From positions 1,153,501-1,217,500 of the forward strand of contig NZ_ATTI01000001.1 in assembly GCF_000419605.1 (NCBI RefSeq): a DNA stretch of 64,000 nucleotides. The letters are read 5' to 3'. The position numbers and the translations under genes are program-made. The notes below the pieces were generated by a model, which saw nothing but the letters and a program-made list of their open reading frames with translations, had not been told where the DNA came from and did not search any database. Each line of letters opens with the position of its first letter. Position 1 is the first letter of the stretch. The DNA is from Sphingomonas phyllosphaerae 5.2 (GTDB lineage Bacteria > Pseudomonadota > Alphaproteobacteria > Sphingomonadales > Sphingomonadaceae). Below are positions 10,492 through 20,837 of the stretch, piece after piece.

Positions 10492-10619
10492 TTCCATGCC
10501 TCCACCGCGGCGTGCGCCACGGTCCAGTTACGGGCCGGATATGGTAAGCGCCGCGCCCGGTTACATCTGCCGTCACGCTCCGGCGCGGGCACCAGCCCGA
10601 ACCGGAGCGTCAAGGCGCC

Positions 10620-11831
10620 TTACAGGTCGATCAGGATGCGCGTCGGATCCTCGATCGCATTCTTCAGCGCGACCAGGAAGGTCACCGCTTCGCGACCATC
10701 GATCAGGCGGTGGTCGTAGCTCAGCGCCAGGTACATCATCGGGCGTACCACGACCTGTTCGTCCCGCACGACCGGACGCTCCTCGATACGGTGCAGGCCC
10801 AGCACCGCCGACTGCGGCGGGTTGATGATCGGCGTCGACATCAGCGAGCCGAACACGCCGCCGTTCGAGATCGTGAAAGTGCCGCCCTTCATCTCGTCCA
10901 TCTTCAGCGTGCCATCCTTCGCGCGCTTGCCGAAGTCGCCGATCGTCTTCTCGATCCCGGCGACCGACAGGTCCTGGGCATCGCGGATCACCGGCACGAC
11001 CAGCCCGTTCGGCGCGCTGACCGCGACCGAGATGTCGGCGTAATCGTGATAGACGATCTCGTCGCCCTCGATGCTGGCGTTGACGGACGGAATGTCCTTC
11101 AGCGCCATCGTCGCTGCCTTCACGAAGAAGCCCATGAAGCCCAGCCGAACGCCGTGCTTCTTCTCGAACAGGTCCTTGTACTTGGCGCGCGCCTCGATCA
11201 CTGCGGTCATGTCGACGTCGTTGAACGTCGTCAGCATCGCGGCGCTGTTCTGCGCTTCCTTCAATCGCTTGGCGATCGTCTGGCGCAGGCGCGTCATCTT
11301 AACGCGCTCTTCCTTGCGCCCACCCGACGAAGCCGGGACGGGGGCAGGGGCGGCCGGGGGCGCCGCAGCGACCGGCTTGCTGGAAGCGGCGGCGGCGACG
11401 TCTTCCTTGGTCAGGCGGCCGTCCTTGCCGGTGCCCTTGACCGTCGAGGGATCGACCCCGTGCTCAAGGACCGCGCGACGGACCGATGGGGACAGTGCAG
11501 CGGCGGCGTCGCCCTGCGCCGTGGGGGCCGGCGCGGCGGCAGGCGCTTCGGTAACCGCAGGCTGCGGTGCCGCGCTCTTGGCGGGCGCGCCGTCACCGCT
11601 CTCGATCGTGGCGATCAGCGCGCCGACCTCGACGGTGTCGCCGACCTTCACCGCATGCTGCCCCATGACGCCGGCGACCGGCGAGGGCACCTCGACCGAG
11701 ACCTTGTCGGTCTCGAGGCTGGCGATCGGCTCGTCGGCGGCGACCGGGTCGCCGGGCTGCTTCAGCCATTCGCCGACCGTCGCTTCGGTGATCGATTCGC
11801 CCAGCGTGGGGACCAGAACTTCGGTTGCCAT
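10620..11831 (-). CDS. sucB: 2-oxoglutarate dehydrogenase E2, dihydrolipoyl succinyltransferase
   Basis: E2 core of the 2-oxoglutarate dehydrogenase complex, transferring the succinyl group to CoA. The 403-aa protein has an N-terminal lipoyl domain with the lipoylated Lys in ETDKVSVEV (about residue 43), an Ala/Pro-rich linker, a peripheral-subunit-binding domain ([13 protein letters not shown] to GRLTKEDV) and a C-terminal acyltransferase domain ending in [13 protein letters not shown], which holds the catalytic His and Asp. It lies 70 bases downstream of sucA on the same strand, as expected for a TCA-cycle operon. Confidence 0.97.
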   Translation of the reverse strand: MATEVLVPTLGESITEATVGEWLKQPGDPVAADEPIASLETDKVSVEVPSPVAGVMGQHAVKVGDTVEVGALIATIESGDGAPAKSAAPQPAVTEAPAAAPAPTAQGDAAAALSPSVRRAVLEHGVDPSTVKGTGKDGRLTKEDVAAAASSKPVAAAPPAAPAPVPASSGGRKEERVKMTRLRQTIAKRLKEAQNSAAMLTTFNDVDMTAVIEARAKYKDLFEKKHGVRLGFMGFFVKAATMALKDIPSVNASIEGDEIVYHDYADISVAVSAPNGLVVPVIRDAQDLSVAGIEKTIGDFGKRAKDGTLKMDEMKGGTFTISNGGVFGSLMSTPIINPPQSAVLGLHRIEERPVVRDEQVVVRPMMYLALSYDHRLIDGREAVTFLVALKNAIEDPTRILIDL

Positions 11832-11901
11832 CTCTAACCTCGTCGTCGCGGCCGTGGCCGATAAGTGTCGTTAGCAGATCCCGGCCGGGGCCGGGACCGG
11901 T

Positions 11902-14871
11902 TCATGCGGTCGGGGCCGCGGCCTTCTTGGTCGTCTCGGCTTCACGCGTGCGGCGGATCTCGTCGCGTACGTTGTGCCCCAGCGCGTCTGCGATCAGCGC
12001 GCCCTGTTCGGCCTGGTGGCGCTTCATCAGCCCGGTGGCGGGCGAGGCCGCCGCCGTCCGTCCGGCATAGCGCGGACGCGACACGCGTGCCCTGGCCATG
12101 CCGAGCGCTTCCTCGACGAACGGCTCGACGAAGGACCAATAGCCGTTGTTCTTCGGCTCTTCCTGCGCCCAGATGACCTCTTCCAGGTTGGTCATCCGCG
12201 CGATGCGCTCGGCCAGCGCGTCGGTGGGGAATGGGTAAAGCTGTTCGACCCGGACGATCTGCGTGTTGCGGTCGCCCGCGGCGTCGCGCGCCTCGATCAG
12301 GTCGTAGGCGACCTTGCCGGTGCACAGCACCAGCCGCCTGGTCTCGGCATCCGCCGGCGCCGACGGATCGGACAGGAGGCGGCGGAAGTGCGAGTCGCCC
12401 AGGAAATCCGCGGTGCTGCTGACCGCCATCTTGTGGCGGAGCAGCGACTTGGGCGTGAACACGACCAGCGGCTTGCGGAAGTTGCGGTGCATCTGCCGGC
12501 GTAGCAGGTGGTAATAATTGGCCGGCGTGGTGCAGTTCGCGACCTGCATGTTGTCGCCCGCGCACAATTGCAGGAAGCGCTCGGGGCGCGCCGAGCTGTG
12601 CTCCGGCCCCTGGCCCTCGTATCCGTGCGGCAGCAACATCACCAAGCCGTTGGCGCGCAGCCACTTGGCCTCGCCCGACGCGATGAACTGATCGATCATG
12701 ATCTGCGCGCCGTTGACGAAATCGCCGAACTGCGCCTCCCACATCACCAGCGTCTTCGGGTCGGCGAGCGCATAGCCATATTCGAAGCCAAGCACGCCAT
12801 ATTCGCTGAGCGGGCTATCGAGCACCTCGAAGCTGCCATGCGGGACGGTCCACAATGGCACGTACTTGTGCTCGTCATTCTGGTCGACCCACACCGCATG
12901 ACGTTGCGAGAAGGTGCCGCGGCCCGAATCCTGGCCGGACAGGCGCACGCCGTAACCCTCGTGAAGCAGCGAGCCGAACGCCAGCGCCTCGCCGGTCGAC
13001 CAGTCGAAGTTGCTGCCGCTCTCGAACATCTGGCGCTTCGCGTCGAGCACGCGCGCCAGCGTCTTGTGGATCGCGATGCTGTCGGGAACGGTGGTCAGCG
13101 TCCGACCGATCGAGTCGAACAGCTTCTGCTCGATCCCGGTCTCGACGCTGCGGCGCGCGCTTTCCGCGTCGGCGGGGGCGTGAAGCCCCGACCAGCGGCC
13201 GGCGAACCAATCCGCCTTGTTCGGCTTGTAGCTCGCGCCCGCCTCGAACTCGCCTTCCAGCCGCGTCGTGAACTGCTTCACGTTGTCGTCGACCCACGCC
13301 TGGTCGACGACGCCCTCGGCGATCAGCCGCTGGCTGTAGATCTGGCTGACCGGCGGATGCTCGCGAATCGCCTTGTACATCAGCGGCTGGGTGAAGCCGG
13401 GCTCGTCGCCCTCGTTGTGGCCGAAGCGGCGATAGCACCACATGTCGATCACGACGTCGCGGTGGAACTTCTGGCGGTATTCGATCGCGATCTTGGTCGC
13501 GAAGGTCACGGCTTCCGGATCGTCGCCGTTGACGTGGAAGATCGGCGCCTGGACGCCCTTGGCGACGTCCGACGGATAAGGCGACGAGCGCGCGAACTGC
13601 GGACTGGTCGTGAAGCCGATCTGGTTGTTGATGACGAAGTGGACGCAGCCGCCGGTGTTGTAGCCGCGGATGCCCGAGAAGCCGAAGCATTCCCAGACGA
13701 TGCCCTGGCCGGCGAACGCCGCGTCACCGTGGATCAGCACCGGCAGCGAGCGGTCGTGCGTCTCGAGATCGCCCGCGATCGTCTGGATCGCGCGGATCTT
13801 GCCGAGCACGACGGGATCGGCCGCCTCGAGATGCGAAGGGTTGGCGACCAGCGACATATGGACGTGGTGGCCGTCGAACTCACGGTCGGTAGAGGTGCCG
13901 AGGTGGTACTTCACGTCACCCGAACCGCCGATGTCGTCCGGGTTGGCCGAGCCGCCGGCGAATTCGTGGAAGATGACGCGCAGCGGCTTGTTCATGACGT
14001 TGGCGAGCACGTTCAGGCGGCCGCGGTGCGCCATGCCGAACACGATCTCGCTGACGCCGGCCGCGCCGCCGTACTTGATGACGCTTTCCAGCGCAGGGAT
14101 CATGCTCTCCCCGCCGTCGAGCCCGAAGCGCTTCGTGCCGACATATTTGCGGCCGAGGAACTTCTCCCACTGCTCGGCCTCGATCACCTTGTTCAGGATC
14201 GCCTTCTTGCCCTGCGTGGTGAACTCGACGCCCTTGTCCTTGCCTTCCATGCGCTCCTGGAGGAACTTGCGCTCCTCGACATCGGCGATGTGCATGTATT
14301 CGAGGCCGACGTTGCCGCAATAATTGGCACGCAGCGTGTCGACCAGCTCGCGGATCGTCGCCCATTGCAGGCCAAGCGTACCGCCGAGATAGACCGGGCG
14401 ATCGATGTCCCCGTCGGAGAAGCCGTGATAATCGGTCTTCAGATCGGCCGGCAGCTCACGCGCCGACGACAGGCCGAGCGGATCGAGCTTGGCGGCGAGA
14501 TGCCCGCGCACCCGGTAGGTGCGGATCAGCAGCTGCGCGCGGATCGAATCGGCCGCGGCCTTGACGATCTCGTCCTGCGAGGGGGCGGCGGCCGGCGTCG
14601 CGGGCGCAGGCTTGCCGCCCTTCGCCGGCTTCGGCGCCGGCTCCATCTGCGTCGGGTCGAGCCCGGCAGTCAGGTCGTCCGTGGTGGTCAGCGGCCAGCG
14701 CTTGTTGGTCCAGGACGGGGCTGCCATCGATCCCTCGAGCCCCTCGAAGAACGCGCGCCAGCCGGTGTCGACCGAATCGGGCGATTCCTTGAAGCGCGCA
14801 TAGAGCGCGTCGATGAACGCGGGGCTGACGCCGCCGGCGATGTCGCTGAAATCCTGGCCTTCGTAGCCCAT
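11902..14871 (-). CDS. sucA: 2-oxoglutarate dehydrogenase E1
   Basis: Thiamine-diphosphate-dependent E1 subunit that decarboxylates 2-oxoglutarate and succinylates E2. At 989 aa it is slightly longer than the E. coli enzyme because of an Ala/Pro/Lys-rich insert near residues 80-105. Conserved segments include GMAHRGRLNVLAN, the ThDP-binding HGDAAFAGQGIVWE, FVINNQIGFTTSP, and the C-terminal PHGYEGQGPEHSS. The start MGYEGQDF is at the expected place before the E1 N-terminal domain. The transcript order sucD, sucA, sucB, lpdA fits one metabolic unit. Confidence 0.97.
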   Translation of the reverse strand: MGYEGQDFSDIAGGVSPAFIDALYARFKESPDSVDTGWRAFFEGLEGSMAAPSWTNKRWPLTTTDDLTAGLDPTQMEPAPKPAKGGKPAPATPAAAPSQDEIVKAAADSIRAQLLIRTYRVRGHLAAKLDPLGLSSARELPADLKTDYHGFSDGDIDRPVYLGGTLGLQWATIRELVDTLRANYCGNVGLEYMHIADVEERKFLQERMEGKDKGVEFTTQGKKAILNKVIEAEQWEKFLGRKYVGTKRFGLDGGESMIPALESVIKYGGAAGVSEIVFGMAHRGRLNVLANVMNKPLRVIFHEFAGGSANPDDIGGSGDVKYHLGTSTDREFDGHHVHMSLVANPSHLEAADPVVLGKIRAIQTIAGDLETHDRSLPVLIHGDAAFAGQGIVWECFGFSGIRGYNTGGCVHFVINNQIGFTTSPQFARSSPYPSDVAKGVQAPIFHVNGDDPEAVTFATKIAIEYRQKFHRDVVIDMWCYRRFGHNEGDEPGFTQPLMYKAIREHPPVSQIYSQRLIAEGVVDQAWVDDNVKQFTTRLEGEFEAGASYKPNKADWFAGRWSGLHAPADAESARRSVETGIEQKLFDSIGRTLTTVPDSIAIHKTLARVLDAKRQMFESGSNFDWSTGEALAFGSLLHEGYGVRLSGQDSGRGTFSQRHAVWVDQNDEHKYVPLWTVPHGSFEVLDSPLSEYGVLGFEYGYALADPKTLVMWEAQFGDFVNGAQIMIDQFIASGEAKWLRANGLVMLLPHGYEGQGPEHSSARPERFLQLCAGDNMQVANCTTPANYYHLLRRQMHRNFRKPLVVFTPKSLLRHKMAVSSTADFLGDSHFRRLLSDPSAPADAETRRLVLCTGKVAYDLIEARDAAGDRNTQIVRVEQLYPFPTDALAERIARMTNLEEVIWAQEEPKNNGYWSFVEPFVEEALGMARARVSRPRYAGRTAAASPATGLMKRHQAEQGALIADALGHNVRDEIRRTREAETTKKAAAPTA

Positions 14872-14921
14872 GTCACGCTTCCTCGACCGCCCGGCTTCGT
14901 TTCCTGTACGTCCCCCGGCAA

Positions 14922-14974
14922 CGGCCGGGATCCAGAGCCACGAGCGGTCTGCCTGCCGCTCTGGATCCCGGCCG
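14922..14974. repeat. Extragenic palindrome between sucD and sucA
   Basis: A perfect 17-bp inverted repeat, arms 14922-14938 and 14958-14974 (core GGGATCCAGAGC and its complement), with a 19-nt centre. The flanks carry typical sphingomonad repeat ends (CCCCCGG on the left, GCGCCGGGATGACG near 15013-15026 on the right). It lies in the 166-base gap between sucA and sucD, so it would be transcribed within the operon and could reduce read-through or set relative mRNA amounts. Confidence 0.75.
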
Positions 14975-15037
14975 GTGGACCCCTGAAAAGTTTCGCTTCT
15001 CAGGTAAGTCCTGCGCCGGGATGACGTGGTATAGCAG

Positions 15038-15928
15038 TTACTTGTTCAGCACGCTCAGCAGAGTCGAGCCGAGCTCCGAGGGGCTTGCCGCCACCTTGAT
15101 GCCCGCCGCTTCCATGGCCGCGATCTTGTCCTCGGCGCCGCCCTGACCGCCGGAGACGATCGCACCGGCATGGCCCATGCGACGCCCCGGAGGCGCGGTG
15201 CGGCCCGCGATGAAGCCGGCCATCGGCTTCTTGCGGCCGCGCTTGGCCTCGTCCTGCAGGAACTGCGCGGCCTCTTCTTCTGCCGAGCCGCCGATTTCGC
15301 CGATCATGATGATCGACTGCGTCGCCTCGTCGGCCAGGAACAGTTCCAGCACGTCGATGAAGTTGGTGCCGTTGACCGGATCGCCGCCGATGCCGACCGC
15401 GGTGGTCTGGCCGAGTCCGGCGTTCGAGGTCTGGAACACCGCCTCATAGGTCAGCGTGCCCGAGCGCGATACGACGCCGACCGAACCCTTCTTGAAGATG
15501 GTGCCCGGCATGATGCCGATCTTGCACTCGCCCGGCGTCAGCACGCCGGGGCAGTTCGGGCCGATCAGCCGCGACTTGCTGCCCGACAGCGCACGCTTCA
15601 CGCGCACCATGTCGAGCACCGGGATGCCTTCGGTGATTGCGACGATCAGCGGCACCTCGGCGTCGATCGCCTCCAGGATCGAATCGGCGGCGAAGGGCGG
15701 CGGCACGTAGATGACGCTTGCGTTCGCACCGGTCGCGGCGACTGCCTCGTGCACGGTGTTGAAGTTGGGCAGGCCCAGCTCCTCGTGCATGGTGCCGCCC
15801 TTGCCGGGCGTCACGCCGCCGACCATCTGCGTGCCGTAGTCCAGCGCCGCCCTGGTGTGGAAGGTGCCGGTCTTGCCGGTCATCCCTTGCGTGATGACCT
15901 TGGTGTTCTTGTCGACGAGGATGCTCAT
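15038..15928 (-). CDS. sucD: Succinate-CoA ligase, alpha subunit
   Basis: ADP/GDP-forming succinyl-CoA synthetase alpha subunit (296 aa), the substrate-level phosphorylation step of the TCA cycle. Visible features are the CoA-binding Rossmann start ([15 protein letters not shown]), the segment IGPNCPGVL, and the C-terminal [17 protein letters not shown] that carries the phospho-His. The beta-subunit gene sucC, usually directly upstream, is not here; the upstream ORF is instead a GIY-YIG protein flanked by palindromes. Confidence 0.97.
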   Translation of the reverse strand: MSILVDKNTKVITQGMTGKTGTFHTRAALDYGTQMVGGVTPGKGGTMHEELGLPNFNTVHEAVAATGANASVIYVPPPFAADSILEAIDAEVPLIVAITEGIPVLDMVRVKRALSGSKSRLIGPNCPGVLTPGECKIGIMPGTIFKKGSVGVVSRSGTLTYEAVFQTSNAGLGQTTAVGIGGDPVNGTNFIDVLELFLADEATQSIIMIGEIGGSAEEEAAQFLQDEAKRGRKKPMAGFIAGRTAPPGRRMGHAGAIVSGGQGGAEDKIAAMEAAGIKVAASPSELGSTLLSVLNK

Positions 15929-15947
15929 TCGCGTTCCGTCCTTACCG

Positions 15948-15980
15948 CCCCGGCGTACGCCGGGTTCCAGTTGGGAAGGC
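15948..15980. repeat. Left palindromic repeat of the GIY-YIG cassette
   Basis: A perfect 16-bp palindrome CCCGGCGTACGCCGGG (15949-15964) followed by TTCCAGTTGGGAA. An inverted, slightly diverged copy lies at 16291-16320 on the other side of the GIY-YIG gene. The copies share the GC palindrome and the CCAGTTGG-AA flank. Confidence 0.8.
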
Positions 15981-15982
15981 GG

Positions 15983-16279
15983 TCATGGTTGCGCGATCCG
16001 ATCGTAAAGGTCGTCCCATTCGGGATTGAGCCCCTCGATCTCCTGCAGCTTCCAGCTCCGCCTCCACTCCTTCATCTGCAGCTCGCGCTGCCGTGCGCCT
16101 TCGCAGCTATCATGCGCCTCGTACCAGACGAAAAGATGACAGCCGTGTGTCTTCGTAAACCCTTCGACGATGCCGGTGCGATGTTCCCATGCGCGTCTCG
16201 GCAGATTGACCGTCGAACCCAGATAAAGCGTCCCGTTGCGGCGGCTGACCGTGATGTAGACATAGGCCGCGCCAATCAT
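15983..16279 (-). CDS. GIY-YIG (URI-type) endonuclease-like protein
   Basis: A 98-aa stand-alone GIY-YIG domain protein of the COG2827 type, probably a small nuclease. The N-terminal motif region is YVYITVSRRNGTLYLGSTVN, followed by LPRRAWEHR with the conserved Arg and the EH pair, and the family C-terminus (EWRRSWKLQEIE, then NPEWDDLY). There is no extra DNA-binding domain. It lies between mdh and sucD in the same direction and is enclosed by inverted copies of a palindromic repeat, the arrangement of a small mobile cassette. Its biological role is unknown. Confidence 0.85.
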   Translation of the reverse strand: MIGAAYVYITVSRRNGTLYLGSTVNLPRRAWEHRTGIVEGFTKTHGCHLFVWYEAHDSCEGARQRELQMKEWRRSWKLQEIEGLNPEWDDLYDRIAQP

Positions 16280-16290
16280 CGCAGGGGGCG

Positions 16291-16320
16291 TTCCAACTGG
16301 ACCCCGGTGTCCGCCGGGGT
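16291..16320. repeat. Right palindromic repeat of the GIY-YIG cassette
   Basis: TTCCAACTGG followed by ACCCCGG-TGTCCG-CCGGGGT, a hairpin with 7-bp arms. Read on the other strand it matches the left copy at 15948-15980. It lies between the GIY-YIG start and the mdh stop. Confidence 0.8.
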
Positions 16321-16333
16321 GGTAGTCCGTTCC

Positions 16334-17413
<1,080 letters not shown>

Positions 17414-17416
17414 TCA

Positions 17417-18511
17417 TTAAGCGGTTCCATGGCCTTGCGACAGGTAGTCTTCGGAGCGCATTTCCTCCAGCCGGCTGACCGTGCGCTGGAATTCAAACGC
17501 GCCGTCACCATGCGGATATAGCTGATCGGGAGCGGCATCGGCGGAGGCGAGCAGCTTGACCTTGTGCTCGTACAAGGCATCGACAAGCTGGACGAAGCGC
17601 GCGGCTTCGTTGCGGTTGTCGGGGCCAAGGACGGGGATGCCGACGAGGATCACCGTGTGATAACGGCGTGCGATCGCGAGATAGTCGGCGGTTCCGCGTG
17701 CCTCGCCACATAGCTTCTTGAACGCGAATACCGCCACGCCCTTCAGCGTCTTGGGCACGCGCAGCGCGCGACCCTGGACGATCAACTCTTCCGAGGGGAC
17801 GTGGTCGCGGTCCTCGGGCGGATAGTCGGTCAGGCGGAAGAACGCGGCGGATAGATCGGCGGTAGCCTGTTCGCCGTTCGGTACGCACCACGTCTTCTGC
17901 GCGCCGAGCCGATCGCGGCGGTAGTCGACCGGGCCGTTGAGCGCGACGACGTCCATCCGCTCCTCGATCAGCCCGATGAAGCCAAGGAAATGCTCGCGGT
18001 TCAACCCGTTCTTGTACAGGTCGGCGGGCGCGCGGTTGGAGGTCGTGACCACCGTCACGCCCGCCTCGATCAGCGCGGTGAACAGTCGCGAGAGGATCAT
18101 CGCATCTGGCGAGTTGGTGACCATCATCTCGTCGAACGCGAGCAGCTGCGCCTCCTCTGCGAGCGCGGCGGCGACCGGGACGATCGGATCACCCTGCTCC
18201 TTGCGGCGCTCCGCAGCGATGCGTGCGTGGACCTCGAGCATGAATTCCGCAAAGTGGACCCGGCGTTTCCGCGCGATCGCGACATGCGCGAAGAACAGGT
18301 CCATCAGCATCGACTTGCCGCGCCCGACACCGCCCCAAAGATAGACGCCGCGCGCCGGAACCTGGCGGCGCCGGAACAGGCCGATGGTGCGTGGTTTCTC
18401 GAGTTCCGCGGCAAGCGTGTCGAGCCGCGCGGCGCCGGCGGCCTGCTCCGCGTCGGGCCGGAGCTCGTCCGCGTCGATCAGCTTCTGATAGGCGGCGAGA
18501 ACCTTGCCCAT
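17417..18511 (-). CDS. zapE: Cell division protein ZapE (AFG1-like ATPase)
   Basis: AFG1/ZapE-family P-loop ATPase (364 aa), linked to Z-ring function in bacteria and to respiratory-complex quality control in mitochondria. Visible are Walker A GGVGRGKSMLMDLFF, Walker B LLAFDEMMV and sensor-like VVTTSNRAP. The start MGKVLAAYQKLI is the family start and has GGAAGG upstream; an open extension above it is ignored. It lies between sdhB and mdh on the same strand, a context that fits the mitochondrial role of its relatives. Confidence 0.93.
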   Translation of the reverse strand: MGKVLAAYQKLIDADELRPDAEQAAGAARLDTLAAELEKPRTIGLFRRRQVPARGVYLWGGVGRGKSMLMDLFFAHVAIARKRRVHFAEFMLEVHARIAAERRKEQGDPIVPVAAALAEEAQLLAFDEMMVTNSPDAMILSRLFTALIEAGVTVVTTSNRAPADLYKNGLNREHFLGFIGLIEERMDVVALNGPVDYRRDRLGAQKTWCVPNGEQATADLSAAFFRLTDYPPEDRDHVPSEELIVQGRALRVPKTLKGVAVFAFKKLCGEARGTADYLAIARRYHTVILVGIPVLGPDNRNEAARFVQLVDALYEHKVKLLASADAAPDQLYPHGDGAFEFQRTVSRLEEMRSEDYLSQGHGTA

Positions 18512-18667
18512 GTCGTTCGAACCTTCCGCGGCGTGGTCGCTGCCACGCTTTATGTTGCCATGCACAATAAGCACATGGCCTTGCGGAAGGATTGCGGCAG
18601 GATCAAGCCACGGATGATTGCTGCACCAACGTGGCGGTCCGGCGGAGCGGAGGTGGCGGTGGCCTGA

Positions 18668-19450
18668 TCAGACCAGCCGCTCGACCTCCATCTTCTTTAT
18701 TTCCGCGATGGCCTTTGCCGGGGAGAGTCCCTTGGGACACGTGTTGGCGCAGTTCATGATCGTGTGGCAACGATACAGACGGAACGGGTCCTCCAGCGCA
18801 TCGAGCCGCTCGCCGGCCATCTCGTCGCGGCTGTCGGCCAGCCAGCGATATGCCTGAAGCAGGATCGCCGGGCCGAGGAACTTGTCGGCGTTCCACCAAT
18901 AGCTTGGGCACGAAGTGGAACAGCAGGCGCACAGAATGCACTCGTACAGGCCGTCGAGCTTGGCGCGCTCGGCGGGCGATTGCAGCCGCTCCTTGCCGGC
19001 GGGCGGGGGCGTGACGGTCTGCAGCCACGGCGTGATCGACGCATATTGCGCATAGAAGTGCGTGAAATCGGGAACGAGGTCCTTGATCACGTCCATCGCG
19101 GGCAGCGGCGTGATCTTGATCTCGCCCTTCACGTCCTCGATCGCGGTCGTGCACGCCAGGCCGTTCCTGCCATCGATGTTCATCGAGCACGATCCGCAGA
19201 TGCCCTCTCGGCATGAGCGGCGGAAGGTGAGCGACGGATCCTGCTCCGACTTGATCTTGATGAGCGCGTCCAGAACCATCGGGCCGCATTCGTCGAGATT
19301 GACCTCGAACGTGTCGTAGCGCGGGTTCTGACCCGAATCGGGGTCGTAGCGATACACTTTGAAATTGCGCATCGTGCCGCCCGGCTGGGGCGAGGGGTGC
19401 TTCTGCCCGCCCTTGATCTTGCTGTTCTTCGGGAGCGTGAACTCGGCCAT
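18668..19450 (-). CDS. sdhB: Succinate dehydrogenase iron-sulfur subunit
   Basis: Iron-sulfur subunit (260 aa) of complex II, carrying electrons from SdhA to the membrane subunits. The 2Fe-2S ligands are in [15 protein letters not shown] and the following Cys. The 4Fe-4S and 3Fe-4S ligands are in [16 protein letters not shown] and [14 protein letters not shown]. The family normally sits in an sdhCDAB operon, but here the upstream neighbours are VOC-family genes and sdhC, sdhD and sdhA are absent, so the complex must be assembled from genes elsewhere. Confidence 0.97.
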   Translation of the reverse strand: MAEFTLPKNSKIKGGQKHPSPQPGGTMRNFKVYRYDPDSGQNPRYDTFEVNLDECGPMVLDALIKIKSEQDPSLTFRRSCREGICGSCSMNIDGRNGLACTTAIEDVKGEIKITPLPAMDVIKDLVPDFTHFYAQYASITPWLQTVTPPPAGKERLQSPAERAKLDGLYECILCACCSTSCPSYWWNADKFLGPAILLQAYRWLADSRDEMAGERLDALEDPFRLYRCHTIMNCANTCPKGLSPAKAIAEIKKMEVERLV

Positions 19451-19590
19451 GCGCGCGTCTCGTCTTCGTCGGTGGTCCGTCGGCGCGCAGGAGGCGCACC
19501 GGCGCCGTTAGTCGGGCGTCGGATACACGATCGAGCGGCGTGCCGCAAACCGTGCCCGTCACCGCCTACGTAGCTATTATGTCCCGCCGC

Positions 19591-20064
19591 TCAAGGGGCG
19601 ATCGCACGTTCCAATGCCGCGACGTCGATCCGCACCATCGTCATCATCGCCGCCATCGCGTTGGCCGCGTGAACCGGGTCGGTCATCAATTCGGTCAGGC
19701 GGCGCGGCACGACCTGCCACGCCAAGCCCCAGCGATCCTTGATCCAGCCGCACTGCACTTCACTGCCGCCGTCCGCGAGGATCGCGTCCCAATAACGATC
19801 GACCTCGGCCTGGTCCGCGCAATCGATCGAAAGCGACATCGCCTCGCTGTGCGTCGGGCCGGGACCGCCGTCGAGCAGCGCGAAGCTGCGTCCGGCAAGC
19901 GTGAATTCGACGGTCAGCACCTTGCCCGCCGGGCCACCCGGATAATCGATCGGGGCGCGCATCACCGTGCCGACGGCACTGTCCGGGATCAGCGAGGTGT
20001 AGAAGCGCGCCTGCTCCTCGGCGGTGCCGTCGCACCACAGCCAGGTCGTGACCTTGTCGGTCAT
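19591..20064 (-). CDS. VOC-family protein of the PhnB type
   Basis: A 157-aa vicinal-oxygen-chelate protein, starting MTDKVTTWLWCDGTAEEQ. The segments FTLAGRSFALLDGGP and CGWIKDRWGLAWQVVP are typical of the PhnB/3-demethylubiquinone-methyltransferase-like group. These proteins are usually small dimers with metal-binding or ligand-binding sites; the substrate is unknown. Its ATG overlaps the stop of the upstream two-domain VOC gene as ATGA, so the two are translationally coupled. Confidence 0.88.
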   Translation of the reverse strand: MTDKVTTWLWCDGTAEEQARFYTSLIPDSAVGTVMRAPIDYPGGPAGKVLTVEFTLAGRSFALLDGGPGPTHSEAMSLSIDCADQAEVDRYWDAILADGGSEVQCGWIKDRWGLAWQVVPRRLTELMTDPVHAANAMAAMMTMVRIDVAALERAIAP

Positions 20065-20837
20065 CCGCGCCGCTCACCGACGAAGCCGAAGCGCGCACCT
20101 GCGGGATCGCGTGCCGTGACTGAAAAGCTGCCGCCCGGGATCTCGTTCGGTCCCCATTCCAGCGTGCCGCCGGCCTCGCGCAACCGCGCGACCGCGGCGT
20201 CGACATCGTCGACCATGAAATAGACCAGCCACCCCGGGGTTCCCTCCGGGGGCACCGGCATCGTCGCGCCGATGCAGGTCGTGCCGGCATGGACGAAGCG
20301 ATAGTCGCCGAGCGGCCCCATCGGCATCGCGCCGTCGTGGCGCCAGCCGAACAACGTGGCATAGAAGGCCATCGCCGCGTCCTGATCCGGCGCGGCCAAT
20401 TCGTTCCACACGGCATGGCCGGCGGTCGCGTCGTTGCTGTCCATGAAGGCCCGCGAGCGGTCGTCCACCGCGCCGCGCATGACGTAGAAGCGCGCGCCCT
20501 GCGGATCGGCGAGCAGCGCCAGTCGACCCGCGCCGGGCAGGTCGGTGGCGGGCATCAGCACCCTCGCGCCCGCGTCGGTCGCCTGCGTGAGCGTCGTGTC
20601 GACATCGTCGACGCCCACGTAGATCAGCCAACCCGGCGGCAGCAGCGATCCAGGCGGCGTCGGCATCAGTCCGCCGACACCGCCGCCGTCGGACGCGGTG
20701 AGGATGCGATAGTCCATTCCGCCTTCGGGCGGCGTGGCGACCGACCACCCGAGCACCGTGGCGTAGAACCGTTGCGCGACATCGGCGTCCTGCGCCTGAT
20801 ATTCGTACCAGATCGGCGTTCCGTGCGGATTCCTCAT
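20061..20837 (-). CDS. Two-domain VOC-family protein
   Basis: A 258-aa protein made of two glyoxalase/bleomycin-resistance-like halves, about residues 5-120 and 128-258. Both begin with a similar WYEYQAQDADVAQRFY / WNELAAPDQDAAMAFY pattern and contain the YVGVDDVD / FMVDDVDAAV strand. Such fused VOC proteins may be isomerases, dioxygenases or binding proteins; no substrate can be assigned. The start at 20837 overlaps the stop of the DUF1428 gene as ATGA, and its own stop overlaps the next ATG, so it is the middle of a coupled series. An open extension upstream of this start is not real coding sequence. Confidence 0.9.
   Translation of the reverse strand: MRNPHGTPIWYEYQAQDADVAQRFYATVLGWSVATPPEGGMDYRILTASDGGGVGGLMPTPPGSLLPPGWLIYVGVDDVDTTLTQATDAGARVLMPATDLPGAGRLALLADPQGARFYVMRGAVDDRSRAFMDSNDATAGHAVWNELAAPDQDAAMAFYATLFGWRHDGAMPMGPLGDYRFVHAGTTCIGATMPVPPEGTPGWLVYFMVDDVDAAVARLREAGGTLEWGPNEIPGGSFSVTARDPAGARFGFVGERRG

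Noticed and set aside
12508-15024. An 838-codon open frame on the plus strand opposite sucA
   Set aside because: It is the mirror of a well-identified gene. In GC-rich DNA such antisense frames stay open by codon bias; its product is low-complexity and Arg/Asp/His-rich.
14900-16330. CRISPR-like spaced repeats
   Set aside because: The palindromes are extragenic single units at irregular spacing with genes between them; no spacers or cas genes exist.
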